64,000 nucleotides of DNA, from assembly GCF_020360975.1 (NCBI RefSeq), contig NW_025408669.1:310001-374000 (forward strand). Direction: 5' to 3'. The DNA is from Hirsutella rhossiliensis. Lineage: Eukaryota; Ascomycota; Sordariomycetes; Hypocreales; Ophiocordycipitaceae. The position numbers and the translations under genes were made by a program. This document shows positions 1 to 13,451 of the stretch, one piece after another; position 1 is the first letter of the stretch, and every line of letters begins with the position of its first letter. Below the pieces are notes generated by a model, which was not told where the DNA came from, made no database searches, and saw only the letters and a program-made list of their open reading frames with translations.

Positions 1-620
1 TTTCTTTTTACTTAGCTAGTTATAAAAAGGCTAGAAGGATCTTAGTAGAAATAGCTCTTAGGTAGGCTAGATAGGTCTTCCTAATATATTTAGTTATATA
101 GCCCCTTAAGAGAGCTATTAAGGTCTCGAGCTATAAAATCTATTACCTAAGAGTCTCTTCCCCTTAAAAAGAGATTAGTTTTATAGTATTAATAGATTCT
201 ATTATAGTTATATATATAATAATTAGTAGCTTTATCTTATAAAGGTATTCCTTATAGTAACTCTTATAGTTACCTATAGTAGTAGAAAAAGCTTTTTAAT
301 ATATTATTATTAGCTTTAAAAAGAGGGTAGCTCCCTTTATAAATTCCGTTGCCTTAAGATAAAGAAGGGGCTAAAGAAGGTCTTACTTATTAAAGTAGAT
401 TAAATTATAAATAGTTTTATCTACTTAAGCCTATAGCTCCTTAACTTACTTATCTTAATCTTAGGGCTCTACTAGAATCGTCTTATAGACTATAGGGATA
501 GTAAAGGAATCGTTTTTTAATATTATTATAAAAGGAGATAGAGAATTTAGTTATAAATCGGCTTTTCTAGTAAAAGGGGTAAAGGAGGGCTATAAGGGAT
601 ATAAGAAAGGTACCTTTTAT
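1..620 (-). pseudogene. Copia-B gag region, 5' part, RIP-mutated (element continues to the left of the window)
   Basis: This stretch matches, in reverse, the gag-side internal sequence of the other Copia-B copies; for example bases 50-130 correspond to 9140-9210. It contains no CA or TG that I can see, so both strands are RIP-saturated and no open frame survives. Near the LTR a block of about 45 bp present in other copies, including the primer binding site, is missing: the sequence passes from the segment ending in CCTTTTAT directly into the LTR at 621. The rest of the element lies outside the window. Family assignment is secure; nothing here is functional. Confidence 0.8.
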
Positions 621-1118
621 TCTCGTAAAGAGAGATATAACAAGTATATATAAAATATATAAAGGTAAAATTAAAAGTAAGTAGTTAGATAGGTAGGGTA
701 AAGATATTTAATTTTTATAAGGGTAGTAATTATAGTAAGGGAGTAATTATTATATTATCTTAATTATCTTTCATTCCTTTATTTAATACCCCTCTTTATA
801 CCTATCTAGTATCTTAATTAATAAAGAAGATCCTACTTAAAAAAGCCTTTAATATCCTCTTAAATACTAAGCTTTTTACCGGGTTTTCCCTTCTATTCTA
901 GCTATTACCGGTATATCTATCTTATCTCTCGCTACCTTTATAAGAAGCTATCGCTACTTCTACTTCCCCTCTTACTCTTACCCTCCTCTTTATACCTCCT
1001 TTTAGCTCCTTTACTTAGCTCCTTCTTCCTTCTTTTATACTAGTATTTTTTAGCTTCTTAGGTCCCTTATACTAAGGGATATCTCTAAGAATATAAAATT
1101 AGTCTATACTTTATAATA
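621..1118 (-). repeat. Copia-B LTR (5' LTR of the leading fragment, reversed)
   Basis: The sequence reads from TCTCGTAAAG, the reversed LTR end, to CTTTATAATA, the mutated form of the LTR start. At 498 bp it is longer than the usual 476 because it carries the longer variant around 1015-1060. That variant is shared with the LTRs of copy F3 near 56840 and 62690, so at least two LTR subfamilies exist in the window. Confidence 0.85.
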
Positions 1119-1471
1119 ATATAATCTAACTACTCTTTAATAAGGTTAGCTATAATACTAATAAGTAAAATTAATAGCTTATAGCCTCTTAGCTTTAAAT
1201 ATAGTAGCTAGAGTATTAATTATATTATTTATAGCCTTTAAAAAAAGGTCTCTTAGGACCTTAATAAGCGGTTTATATAAATTAAATAAGTTATAAAGAT
1301 AAAGAAATAGCTTAAGTATATACTTAAGCTAGCTACTACTATTATAGCTAATTATAATATAGGATTTAAAGCTCTTTATAATAACTAGTAAATAGAGTAA
1401 CTAGAAATACTAAATTTAATTATCGTAATATTAAAATATAGCTTTTATTACGGTTAGAATATACCTACCTT
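1119..1471. other. RIP-mutated flank without a recognisable gene
   Basis: This is 353 bp of CA/TG-free sequence between two Copia-B LTRs. It is the left half of the site into which F1 inserted; the right half resumes at 13929 in the RIP-free island. I see no coding frame or repeat match to the rest of the window. It may be a fragment of another transposon or mutated unique DNA. Confidence 0.5.
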
Positions 1472-1947
1472 TATTACGAAGCGTAGCTTAATTTTATAGT
1501 TCTTAGAGATATCCCTTAGTATAAGGGACCTAGGAAGCTAAAAAATAGGTTTTAAGGAAGGAGCTAAAAGAAGGTATAGAAAGGAGGGTAGGGGTAAGAG
1601 GGGAAGTAAAAGTAGTGATAGCTTCCTATAAAGGTAGCAAAAGATAAAACGGATATACCGGCAACGTCTAGAAAAGAAGGAAAAAACTAGTAAAAGGTTT
1701 AGTAGTTAAAAGGATATTAGTAGCCTCTTTAAGTAGGATCTTCTTTATTAATTAAGATGCTAAATAGGTATAAAGAGGGGCGTTAGATAAAGGAAAGAAG
1801 GATAATTAAGGAATAAAAACAATTACTCCCTTACCTTTATTACTACTCCTATAAGAATTAAATCTCTCTACCCTACCTATCCGACCCCTTACTTTTAATT
1901 TTACCTTTATATATTTTTATATACTTTTTATATCTCTCTACGCGAGA
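1472..1947 (+). repeat. 5' LTR of F1
   Basis: This 476-bp LTR starts TATTACGAAG (mutated TGTCGCGAAG) and ends CGCGAGA. The LTR ends form a short imperfect inverted repeat, TGTCGCG against TCTCGCG. It is followed by GTTATAACCC, the mutated primer binding site. Confidence 0.93.
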
Positions 1948-4055
1948 GTTATAACCCTAGGAGGAATAGAATTCCTATACCTTCTAGCTACTATAAAAGG
2001 CACCTTTCTTATATCCTTTATAGCTTCCTTTTACCCCTCTTACTAAAAAAGCCGATTTTTAACCGACTTTTCTACCCCCTCTCTCTCTATAACGATATTA
2101 AAAAACGACTTATCTACTATCCCTATAGTCTATAGGACGATTCTTATAGAGCCCTAAGATTAAGATAAGTAGGTAAAGGAGCTATAGGCTTATATAGATA
2201 GAACTATTTATAATTTAGTCTTTTTTAATAAGTAGGACCCTCTTAAGCCCCCTTTTTATCCTAGGGCAACGGACTTTATAGAGGGAGCTACCCTCTTCTC
2301 TAAGCTAACCTCTATATAGTAGAGAGCTTTTTCTACTACCTTAAGCGACTATAAGAGTTACCGAAAGGAGTATCTCTATAAGATAAAGCTACTAACTACT
2401 ATATATATAGCGATAACGGAATCTATTAGTGCGGTAAAGCTAATCTCTCTTTAAGAGGAAGAGACTCTTAGGTAGTAGCTTTTAAAGCTCGAGACCTAGA
2501 TAGCACCCTTAAAGGGCTATATAACTAACCGTATTAAGAAGACCTATATAGTATACCTAGGAGCCTTTTCTACTAGGAACCTACTAGCTTTATCGTAGCT
2601 AGCTAAGTAGGAAGAAATCCTTAAGGAAGCTAACTAATACTTCCTTATAAAAGTTCTTTCCGGCTAGTAGCTATAGGATATATCTCTATTAATAAAGCCT
2701 ATTAGTAATAGTTACTTAACTATCTTTTAAGAGGCTAGCTAGGAATTAAATAAAGAGGCTATTAAAGTATAATAGTAAGTAGTCTTATTCCTTCGTAGCT
2801 AGTACTTAACTTAGACGGCTTAACCTACTGCCCCTATAGCTGCTATAGCCCTAGTTGCTGCGGCCCCCGCTGCTACTACTACGGCTATTGATCCTTTAGC
2901 TCTACCTCCTTTAAGAGCATTAACCCCGTCTTTAACAGCTGCCCTAGGCCCGGCCCTAGCTCCGCCTCTTACTCCGGGCCCGGCCCCGGCCCCTTTAATC
3001 TGTCCGGCCTAACTAGTCCCCTAATAGACCGTTTAGTCCGTTAGTCGAAAAATCAAGGAACTAGTCGAAATCGAACCTCTTTATTAAAATTAGCAAAAAG
3101 GGGTAAAAAGGCGGGGCTTTTAAGCAAACCTTCTAGATCGGGACAAGGATTCCTTAAAGAAATAAAAGACTAAATAAAACGGCTGCCTAGCCTATAAATT
3201 ACTAGGCTATTAGTTATTATAATACTAGTAAGTATTTAAGGAAAACCGACCTAAAGGATTTAACCCTTTAAAGAGGTTATAAGAAATAATATAATAGTCT
3301 CTTAAAGAGGACCCCTCGTTATAGAAGAAGATAGATAAGATTTAGGTTACTAAGAAATAGTAACTAACGCTACTGCCCTTATTTAAGCCGTAAATTTAAG
3401 GAAAAGTCGTTGGTATAGTAAATCTAGCTTTCGTTTTCCTTATAGATTAATAAGGCTAAAACTAACTATTAGAGCCCTTTAATTATCTACTACGAAAATT
3501 AGCTATCCTTAACTCCGGTACTTCCCTTAATATCTATAATATACTCTTATAATTCCGGTCCTTTAAGAAGGTATAGAGGGAATACCTTATTACTAGGGAA
3601 TTAACTATATAGATAGAGGGATATAAAAGAGTAAGTTTTACGATATAATTACTTAATAGGTCTATATAAATTCTTTAATAAAAAAGGGTAGCTTTTTACC
3701 CTCGATTTTTAATAAGCTTAATTTCCTTCCGCCTTCTTTAAAAGGAAGGAATCTTCTAAGATATAACGTCTAAGCCTATAAGGCTAGTTTAAAAGAATTA
3801 GACTATTAAGCTTATTAAGGAAAACTTCGGTTAATTCGATCTTAAATTCCGACCTATCCTTAGGAAGGAATCTCTTAAGAAGTTAGCTTTCCCTACTAAG
3901 AGGGTAGGTTCTAAGAACTATTATCCGGTAGCCTAAAGAGACGGTCTTTTTTAGTACGTATAACTTAGTTACCTAAGCCCCTAGCTTTATATAAGCTAGG
4001 CCTATAATAGGGTATATAAATAAAGGGCCTAAAGACTATCGAATATAAATACTAC
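1948..4055 (+). pseudogene. F1 gag and upstream pol, first part
   Basis: This matches the first ~2.1 kb of the internal region of copy F3 (57253-59330). It covers gag, the C/G-rich Pro/Ala-type linker (about 2830-3010) and the segment leading to the integrase. Stops are dense because CAA, CAG and TGG codons became TAA or TAG. The frame stops at 4055 where R1 was inserted; the continuation is at 10236. The C/G-rich linker survives because C followed by C or G is a poor RIP target. Confidence 0.85.
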
Positions 4056-4531
4056 TCTTATAAAGAGAGATATAAGAAGTATATAAAAATATATAAAGGT
4101 GAAATTAAAAGTAAGGGGTCGGATAGGTAGGGTAGAGAGATTTAATTCTTATAAGGGTAGTAATAAAGGTAGGGGAGTAATTATTATATTGCCTTAATTA
4201 TCCTTCTTTCCTCTATCTAACGCCCCTCTTTATACCTATCTAGTAACTTAATTAATAAAGAAGATCCTACTTAAAGAAGCTATTAATATCCCTTTAACTA
4301 CCGAGCTTTTTACTAGTTTTTCCCCTCCTTTCTAGCTATTACTAGCATATCCGTCTTATCTCTCGCTACCTCTATAGGAAGCTATCGCTACTTTTACTTC
4401 CCTTCTTACCCCTACCCTCCTCTCTATACCTCTTTTTAGCTCTTTCCTTAAAACCTGTTTTTTAGCTTCCTAGGTCCCTTATATTAAAGGATATCTCTAA
4501 GAACTATAAAATTAAGCTACGCTTTACGATA
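4056..4531 (-). repeat. 3' LTR of R1 (reversed)
   Basis: This 476-bp LTR runs from TCTTATAAAG to CTTTACGATA. It is the same length as the other LTR of R1 and differs from it mostly at CG/TA pairs. Confidence 0.93.
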
Positions 4532-7500
4532 TAACCCCTTAGCTATAGTATACCCTTATAGAAAGGGTAAAGCTAAATACCTAGGCCGGTAAGCGTATAG
4601 AGGAGGTCTTAGTTTATACTTATCCCTTACTTAAGAAATCCGGGTTTTAGCCCTAGGCTCTTTTAGACCTACTTTAGGAAAAGGGGCCTTAAGGAGGATA
4701 TTAAGTCTTATAAGAAATGGGGGCTTCTCTAAGGATAAGTCCTTAGAAAGGGGGCCTTTAAGAAGAATAAGTCTTAATTAAGCTAGGGGCCCTCCTTTAC
4801 GATAAGTCCTAATTCCTCTCTTTAGCTATAGACGTCTCCTTCCTCCTACGTACTATTAGCTTCTCTTATAGACTCTTAAGGCGGGCTTTTAAAGATAGCT
4901 TCTCTTAAACGTCTTCTAGCTTAATTTACTATAAAAAGATAGCTAGCTTTTACTTTAGTAAGGGCTTTATAAGACTATTAGCTCTTATTAATACTATTAA
5001 AACCTAATAGATAGAAATAAGTCCCCTTTAAACCTCTTAGCGTAACTAATACTAGTAGATATCGATATATTATAGCTAGGTTAATAACTTACTATTTTCT
5101 ATAAGAATTTATATAGTCTATATATTATTATATTTTATAGCTAATAGGGTCGGAATTTATAGTTATAACTATATTAGTAGCTAGCTAAGGAAAATCGCTT
5201 CTTTTAACGCTTCTAAAAGAGCTAGTAGCTCTGCCTCCGTACTAGATATAGTAATAGTAGCTTACTTCGAAGCTCTCTAAGCAATAGTTCCTCTAAAAAG
5301 GGATATAATATACCCCTATAAGCTCTTTCTATTTAAGGAATTATCTATAAAGGACGAATCGCTTAAATAGAGGAAGATTTCGGTAGCTAATTTCTTCCGT
5401 TCCTATCCTCCTAGGTATAGACTATATAATCTCGTTAAGTAAAGATAAAGGATAGCTCTATCTACTACTTCTTAATGCTTAGGGCTAGGATTCTAGTTAT
5501 ACCTAGCTAGCTAGGAGACCGTAAAAGAGATATTTAGTCTAGTAGAAATAGCTAAAAAAAGCAGGGAGCTTACCTTCTATTAATATTAGTATTTCTCTTA
5601 CTCCTTAGCTTAAAAGGATAGATTAGGTAAAAGCTCTTCGTTTAATATAGGCGTAGAGGGAAGCTTCTTATTAAGGGAATTAGGGAGGAATTTATAAGCG
5701 ACCTTATCGATATAGGCGTCTTAGGTAAGCTAGATAGTCTATTAGGACCTATTTTAAAGGATTTATATCCCTAGGAACTACTTTAGCTCTCTTAGCTTAG
5801 TTATCTTATACCTTTATTATAGGCCTTATATAGCTTCCTTAGTAGCAGCCTCTTCCTCTTTTAAGTAGGCCTAGATAATATCGTCGACGTAGAAGAAGAC
5901 CGTGATTTTACCTATCTATATTATATACGGTTCCTAAGGGACTTTTCTAAAGCCTAGGGCTTCGAGGGAACCTATTAAATGCTATTATTAAAGAAGGGGT
6001 AATATTCGTAGTCTATATAGAGCTTTCTTAAGCTATAGAACCTTTCCTAGCTATAAAAGATATCCCTACTAAGGTAGTTACCTTAGTAGGAAGATCCCCT
6101 TTTTCCTACTAGTTCTTATAGATAACTAGCTAGGCCTTATACTTTTAAAGGAAGCTATATTTATTAGTCTTATAGATAAAGACCTATTTATAGCTAAGGA
6201 CCTATTTTCCTCTTATATTTTCCTTAAGGACCTCTTTAAAAGACCCTATCTCTTTATATAAAGCTAGGTAGTCTTTCTAGGCTTAGAAAAACTAGTCTTT
6301 AAAGGGGTGTTTTTCTAGCTGTTTTTAGTTTACTAGTAGGTCTAAGAGGTCTCTTTTATATACCTTCCTTACTAATAGTAGCTTAAAAAGCCGGCCTACT
6401 ATAAACGCTCTATAAGAACCGTCTTTTATTAGTATTAGATAGAAGTTAGAAAAACGATCGAAATAAGAGAGAGGTTAGTCTTCTTTAGTAACCGTATTAG
6501 GCCCTATACCTTCCTTTACTTCTTAAAGCAAGGATAAAAAGGCAGCTAGGTAATCCTTTAAGAGAGGTGCCTTTCCTACCCCCTTAAGGGTTAAGACGGG
6601 AAGACTAATAAAGAAAGCTACTTCTAGATCTTCTTCTTATTCTATAAGAAGAAGCGTAGGGAGGCAAGCGTATTCTAGCTCTACTACTTTCCTATAGTCT
6701 CCTTCTTTATTTAAATTATTTAATCTAGTAGCTTCCTCTTTTTCTTCTTCCTTATAGTCGGCGTTATCCTTAACTACTTTAACGTCGGTTTCTTTTTCTT
6801 TTTCCTCGTCTAGGACCTCTTCTTAAAACTATTAGGAAGGGGGGATTTAAATCTTTTAAATTTACTAACGTTAAGAGAGTAAGAGGGGCTATTAATCCCT
6901 CTTTCTATTAAAGAAGCTAGATTCGTCGAAAATTATATCCTTTATCGAAATAACCTTCTATAGAAGAGGAATCTAGATCTAAAAGATATTTATAAAATTA
7001 TAACTAATAAGGTAACTAATAAAGGCTCTAGGATTAAGCTTTCTTTTCTTCTTTCTTTTTAGCTATATATTAGTAGTTATTACGTATACCTTATAGCTAT
7101 ATGTATAAAGGTAGGCTAGCAAGGCCCTTATTTTCGTAAAGAGCTTAAGAGGGGATTTCTAGTCTATTCCTTAGGTTATCCCTCTAAGGGTCCGGTTCTA
7201 TAAGTAATAAGCGGTGTTAACGACTTCCCTTTAAAGGTCGTATAGAAGCCTTATAGTAAGTCTTATTATATAGGCCCTTTCTATTATAGCACCCCTTAAT
7301 CTTTCTAACCCGCCGTTCTAGGCTTAGGTATTCGGTGCTAATAAGAGGGGTAAAATTCCCTTTTTTCAAAGCTAATTTAAGATATCCTTTATAAATAGCT
7401 CTCTATTAAACTATATCTTCTTTACCTTATAGCTAAAGTAGGATTTTATCTAGTTAACGAAGTTCTAGATAGTAGACTAGTTATACTTACTTAGGTAGGT

Positions 7501-9754
7501 CCGTAAGAAATAAGGGAAAACTATCCCTAAAAAGGCATCTATAAAAATTATTACCTTAATAAAGCTTTCCTAGTCCTTAGAGACGTCGGTCTAGTTAACC
7601 TAAATTTCCTTATACGGCTAGTCCGGCCGTAAAGGCGTTTATTTAGAAATTCGTCTCCTAGTCTTTCCTTAGCTATAGTATTCGTATTCGACGGTCTTTA
7701 GGCCTCTTATTCGTACGCCTTATTATTAGCCTAGCTTATATAAAGCTAGGGGGCCTAGGTAACTAAGTCGTACGTACTAAAGAATACCGTCTTCTTAGGC
7801 GGCTAGAAGAGGGTCCTTTATAATAAACCTATTCCTCCTAGTAGGGAAAGCTAACTTCTCGAGAGGTTCCTTCTTAAGGATAGGTTAGAATTCGAGAATA
7901 AATTAACCGAATTTTTCCTCGATAGGCCCGATAGTCTAATTCTTCTATACTCGCCTTATAGGCTTAGACGTTATATCCTAGAAGATTCCTTCCTCTTAAA
8001 GAAGGTAGAAGGAAATTAAGCTCGTTAAAAATTAAGGGTAAAAAGCTACCCTTTTTCGTCGAAGAATTTATATAGACCTATTAGGTAATTTCATCGTAAA
8101 ATTCACCCTTCTATATCCCTCTATCTATATAGTTAATTCCCTAGTAATAAGATATTCCCTCCGTGCCTTCTTAAAGGACCGGAATTATAAGAGTATATTA
8201 TAGATATCGAGGGAAGCACTAAAGTTAAGGATAGTAGATTTTCGTAGGGGATAGTTAGAGGGTCCTAACGGTTAGTCTTACTAATCTATAGGGAAGACGA
8301 ATACTAGATTTACTATACTAACGATATTTCCTCGAATTTATAGTAGCGGCGTTATTAGTTACTATTTCTTAGTAACCTAAATCTTATTTATTTTCTTCTA
8401 TAATAAGGGGTCCTCTTTAAGAGACTATTATATCGTTTCTTATAGCCTCTTTAAAGGGTTAAATCCTTTAGGTCGGTTTTCCTCGAAGACTTATTAGTAT
8501 TATAATAATCGATAGCCTAGGGATTTATAGGCTAGGCAGCCGTTTCGCTTAGTCTTTCGTTTCTTCGAGGAATCCTTATCTTAATCCGGAAGGTCTACTT
8601 AAAAACCCCCCCTTTTTACCCTTTATTGCTAATTTTAAAAAAGAGGTTCGATTTCGACTAGTTCCCTAATTTTTCGACTAACGGACTAAAAGGTCTATTA
8701 GGGGACTAGTTAAGCCGGTCTAACTAACGGGACCGGGGCCGGGCCCGGAGTAAGAGGCGGAGCCGGGGCCGGGCCTAGGGCCGCAGCTATAGTTAACGAC
8801 GGCGTTAAGGCTCTTAAGGGAGGAGGAGCCGAAGGAGCAATAGCCATAGTAGTAGTAGCGGGGGCCGTAGCAATAGGGGCTATAGGTCGAACCGTCTAGG
8901 TCGAGTGCTAGCTACGAAGGAATAAGACTGCTTATTATTATACTTAAGCAGCTTCTTCGTTTAGTTCCTAGCTAGCTTCTCGAAAGATAGTTAAGTAACT
9001 ATTACTAATAGGCTTTATTAGTAGAGATATATCCTATAGCTACTAGCCGGAAAGAGCTTCTATTAGGAAGTATTAGTTAGCTTCCTCGAGGATCTCTTCC
9101 TAATTAGCTAGCTAGAAGCTAGTAGTTCTAACGAAAAGGCTCTTAGGTAGGCCGTATAGGTCTTCCTAATACGGTTAGTTATATAGCCCCTCGAGGGAGC
9201 TATTAAGGTCTCGAGCTTTAAAAGCTACTACCTAGGAGTCTCTTCCTCTTAAAGAGTAATTAGCTTTATAGTACTAACGGATTCCGTTATCGCCGTACGT
9301 ATAGTAGTTAGTAGCTTTATCTTATAAAGGTATTCCTTACGATAACTCTCGTAGTTACCTAAGGTAGTAGAAAGCGCTCTCTATTATATAGAGGTTAGCT
9401 CGGAGAAGAGGGAAGCTCCCTCTATAAATTCCGTTACCCTAGGATAAAGAGGGGGCTTAAGAGGGTCCTACTTATTAAAGAAGACTAAATTATAGATAGT
9501 TCTATCTATACGAGCCTAGAGCTCCTTTACCTATTTATCTTAATCTTAGGGCTTTGCTAGAATCGTCCTATAGACCGTAGGGATAGTAGAGGAGTCGGTT
9601 TTCGTTATCGTTATAGAAGAAGGGGGGTAGAAAAGTCGGTTAAAAATCGGCTTTTCTAGTAAGAGGGGTAAAAGGAAGCTATAAGGGATATAAGAAAGGT
9701 GCCTTTTATAGTAGCTAGAAGGTATAGGAATTCTATTCCTCCTAGGCTTATAAC
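4532..9754 (-). pseudogene. R1 gag-pol, RIP-broken
   Basis: This 5.2-kb internal region reads on the minus strand in the order gag (about 9700-8700), integrase (about 7700-7000), reverse transcriptase (about 6500-5500) and RNase H (about 5300-4950), by alignment with F3. The YVDD catalytic box of the reverse transcriptase is preserved at about 5878-5897. RNase H corresponds to the F3 block with the Ser-Thr-Glu-Ala-Glu motif. Many in-frame TAA/TAG codons stand where Gln or Trp is expected, so no protein can be made. CG pairs are kept more often than in R2, so R1 is less mutated. Confidence 0.88.
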
Positions 9755-10230
9755 TCTTATAAAGAGAGATATAAGAAGTATATAAAAATATACGAAGGTA
9801 AAATTAAAAGTAAGGGGTCGGATAGGCAGGGCAGAGAGATTTAATTCTTAAAGGGGCAGCAATAAAGGTAGGGGAGTAATTATTATATTGCCTTAATTAT
9901 CCTTCTTTCTTCTATCTAACGCCCCTCTTTATACCTATTTAGTAACTTAATTACTAAAGAAGATCCTACTTAAAGAAGCTACTAATATCCCTTTAACTAC
10001 TAAGCTTTTTACTAGTTTTTCCCCTCCTTTCTAGCCGTTACCGGTATATCCGTCTTATCTCTCGCTACCTTTATAAGAAGCTATCGCTACTTTTACTTCC
10101 CCTCTTACCCCTACCCTCCTCTCTATACCTCTTTTTAGCTCCTTCCTTAAAACCTGTTTTTTAGCTTCCTAGGTCCCTCGTGCTAAGGGATATCTCTAAG
10201 AACTATAAAATCAGGCCACGCTTCGCGATA
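9755..10230 (-). repeat. 5' LTR of R1 (reversed)
   Basis: This 476-bp LTR is followed on the element side by the reversed primer binding site (CCTAGGCTTATAAC just before 9755). Its outer end CTTCGCGATA is the mutated TGTCGCGAAG start. Confidence 0.93.
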
Positions 10231-13200
10231 ACTATAGCTAAGGAAAGACTAAGAGACGAATTTCTAGAAGAACGCCTTTATAGCCGGACTAGCCGTATAA
10301 GGAAATTTAAGTCGATTAGACTAAAGTCTCTAAGGACTAAGAATACTTTATTAAGGTAATGTTTTTTATAGATACTTTTTTAGGGATAGTTTTCCCTTAT
10401 TTCTAATAGACCTACCTAAGTAAGTATAACTAGTCTACCCTCTAAGACTTTATTAACTAGATAAATTCCTACTTTAGCTATAAGGTAAAGAAGATATAGT
10501 TTAATAGAGAGCTATTTACGAAGGATATCTTAAATTAGCTTCGAAAAAAGGTTATTTTACCCCTCTTATTAGCACCGAATACCTAGGCCTAAAATAGAGG
10601 GGCAGAAAGATTAGGGGGTGCTATAATAGAAAGGGCCTATATAATAAGACTTACTATAAAGCTTTTATACGACCTTTAAAGGGAAGTTATTAAGACCGCC
10701 TATTACCTATAGAACGGGACCCTTAAAGGGACTACTAAAGGAATAGACTAGAAATCCCTTATTAAGCTCTTTATAAAAAAGAGGGCCTCGCTAGCTTACC
10801 TTTATACCTATAGCTATAAGGCATATATAATAACTACCGATATATAGCTAAAAAGGAAGAAGAAAAGAAAGCTTAATCCTAGAGCCTTTATTAGTTACCT
10901 CGTTAGTTATAATTCTATAAATATCTTCTAGATCTAGATTCCTCTTCTATAGAAGGTTATTTTAACTAGGGATATAATTTTCGATAAATCTAGCTTCTTC
11001 GATAGAAAGAGGGATTTATAGCCCCTCTTACTCTTATAACGTTAGCTAATTTAAAAGATTTAAATCCCCCCTTCCTAATAGTCTTAAGAAGAGGTCTTAG
11101 ATAAGGAAATAGAAGAAAAAACTAACGTTAAAGTAGTTAAGGATAACGCCGACTTCGAGGAGGAAAAAGAAGAGGAAGCTACTAGATTAGATAATCTAGA
11201 CGAAGAAGGAGACTATAGGAAAGCGGTAGAGCTAGAATACGCCTACCTCCCTACGCCTCCTCCTATATAAGAAAAAGATCTAAAAGTAGCTTTCTCTATT
11301 AGTCTTCCCGTCTCGACCCCTAAGGGGGTAGGAAAGGCACCTCTCTTAAAGGATTACTAGGCTGCTTTTTTATCCCTACTTTAAGAAGTAAAGGAAGGTA
11401 TAGGGCCCGATATAAAAGAAGACTAATTTCTCTTTTATTTTAATCGTTTTTCCGACTTCTATCTAATGCCTATAGAAGACGGTTCCTACGGAGCATTTAT
11501 AGTAGGCTGGGTCTTTAAGCTATAGCTATTAGTAAGGAAGGTATATAAAAGAGACCTCCTAGACCTACTAGTAAACTAGAAGTAGCTAGAAAAACACCCC
11601 TTAAGAAACTAGTTTTTCTAGGCCTAGAAAGACTACCTAGCCTTATACGAGGAGATAGGGTCTTTTAAAGAGGTCCTTAAGGAAAAGGCAAGAGGAAAAT
11701 AGGTCCTTAGCTATAAGTAGGTCTTTATTTATAAGACTAATAAACACGGCTTCCTTTAAAAATATAAAGCCTAGCTAGTTATCTATAGGAACTAGTAAGA
11801 AAAGGGGGATCTTCTTACTAGGGCAACTACCTTAGTAGGGATATCTTTTCGGACCCTTATAGCTATAGTAGTAGAATTCGACCTCGAGCTCGATTAGATA
11901 GATATAGTTAACGCCTTTATTAACTGCCTACTTAAGGAAGAAAAAGTTATCTATATACGCCTTCTACTAGGCTTCTAATAGCTAGGAAAGGTTCTACGGC
12001 TTAGGAAAGCTCTATATAGACTACGAAGATTACCCCTTCTTTAGCAATAGTATTTAACCGGTTCCCTCGAAGCCCTAGGCTTTAAGAAAGTCCCTTAGGA
12101 ACCGTATATAATATAGAAGGGTAAAATCATAGTCTTCTTTTATATCGACGATATTATCTAGGCCTACTTAAAAGAGAAAGAAGCTACTACTAAGGAGGCT
12201 ATATAAGGCTTATAATAAAGGTATAAGATAACTAAGCTAGGGGAGCTAAAGTGGTTCCTAGGGATATAAATCCTTTAGAATAGGTCCTAATAGACTATCT
12301 AGCTTACTTAGGACGCCTATATCGATAAGGTCGCTTATAAATTCCTCCTTAATTCCCTCGATAAGAAGCTTCCCTTTACGCGTATATTAGATAAAGAGCT
12401 TTTACCTAATCCGTCCTTTTAAGCTAGGGAGTAAGAGAAACACTAATATTAATAGAAGGTAGGCTCCCTGCTTTTTTTAGCTATTTCTACTAGACTAGAT
12501 ATCTCTTTTATAGTCTCTTAGCTAGCTAGGCATAACTAGAATCCTAGCCCTAGGCACTAAGAAGTAGTAGACTAAGTAATCCTTTATCTCTATTTAATAA
12601 GATTATATAGTCTATGCTTAGGAGGGTAGGGAAGGAAACTAGCTACCGAAATCTTCCTTTATCCGAGCGATTCGTCCTTTATAGATAATTCCTTAGATAG
12701 AAAGAGCTTATAGGGGTATATTATATCCCTTTTTAGAGGAACTATTGCTTAAAGAGCTTTAAAGCAAGCTACCGTTATAACTTCTAGTATAGAGGCAGAG
12801 CTACTAGGTCTTTTAGAAGCGTTAAAAGAAGCGATTTTCCTTAGCTAGCTACTAATATCTCTATATAGTATATAGACTATATAAATTCTTATAGAGGAAA
12901 ATAGCAAGCTATCGACCTAGCTATAGTATATTAATATCTATTAGTATTAGTTACGCTAAGAGGTCTAAAAGGGACTTATTTCCGTCTATTAAGTCTTAAT
13001 AGTATCGATAAAAGCTAACGGTCTTATAAAGCCCCTACTAAAGTAGAAGCTAGCTATCTTTTTATAGTAAATTAGGCTAGAAGACGTTTAAGAGAAGCTA
13101 TCCTTCGAAGCCCGCCTTAAAAGTCTATAAGAGGAGCTAATAGTATATAGGAGGAAGGAGATATCTATAGCTAAAGAGAGGAATTAGGACTTATCCTAAA

Positions 13201-13451
13201 GGAGGGCCCTAAGCAGTAGGACTTATTCTTCTTAAAGGCCCCCTTTTGGGACTTATCCTTAGAAAGCCCCCTTTCTTATAGGACTTAATTTCCTCCTTAA
13301 GGCCCTTTTTCTAAAGTAGGTCTAAAAGAGCCTAGAGCTAAAACCCGGATTTCTCAGTAAGAGATAAGTATAAACTAAGACCTCCTCTATCGCACCGGCC
13401 TAGGTATTTAGCTTACCCTTTCTATAAGGGTAGGCTATAGCTAAGGGGGTA
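10231..13451 (+). pseudogene. F1 pol, second part (integrase, reverse transcriptase, RNase H)
   Basis: This is the continuation of F1 after R1, aligning with F3 from about 59330 to 62610. The integrase core lies at about 10280-10660, the reverse transcriptase at about 11830-12620 and RNase H at about 12760-13020. The reverse transcriptase box reads Tyr-Ile-Asp-Asp near 12145. Stops at Gln and Trp positions are frequent. The segment ends in a purine-rich tract (AAGGGGG) just before the 3' LTR, the expected plus-strand primer. It is not functional. Confidence 0.88.

Larger units (their letters stand above)
4056..10230 (-). mobile_element. Copia-B copy R1: complete, reversed, nested in F1
   Basis: R1 is a 6175-bp element with both LTRs (4056-4531 and 9755-10230) in reverse orientation. 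The target duplication is ACTAC (4051-4055) and ACTAT (10231-10235); the last base differs by a CG-to-TA change seen throughout the window. Removing R1 and one duplication rejoins the F1 sequence exactly as in F3 around 59330. R1 is therefore younger than F1. On the minus strand the reverse transcriptase motif still reads Tyr-Val-Asp-Asp at about 5878-5897, although other parts of the frame are broken. Confidence 0.95.
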
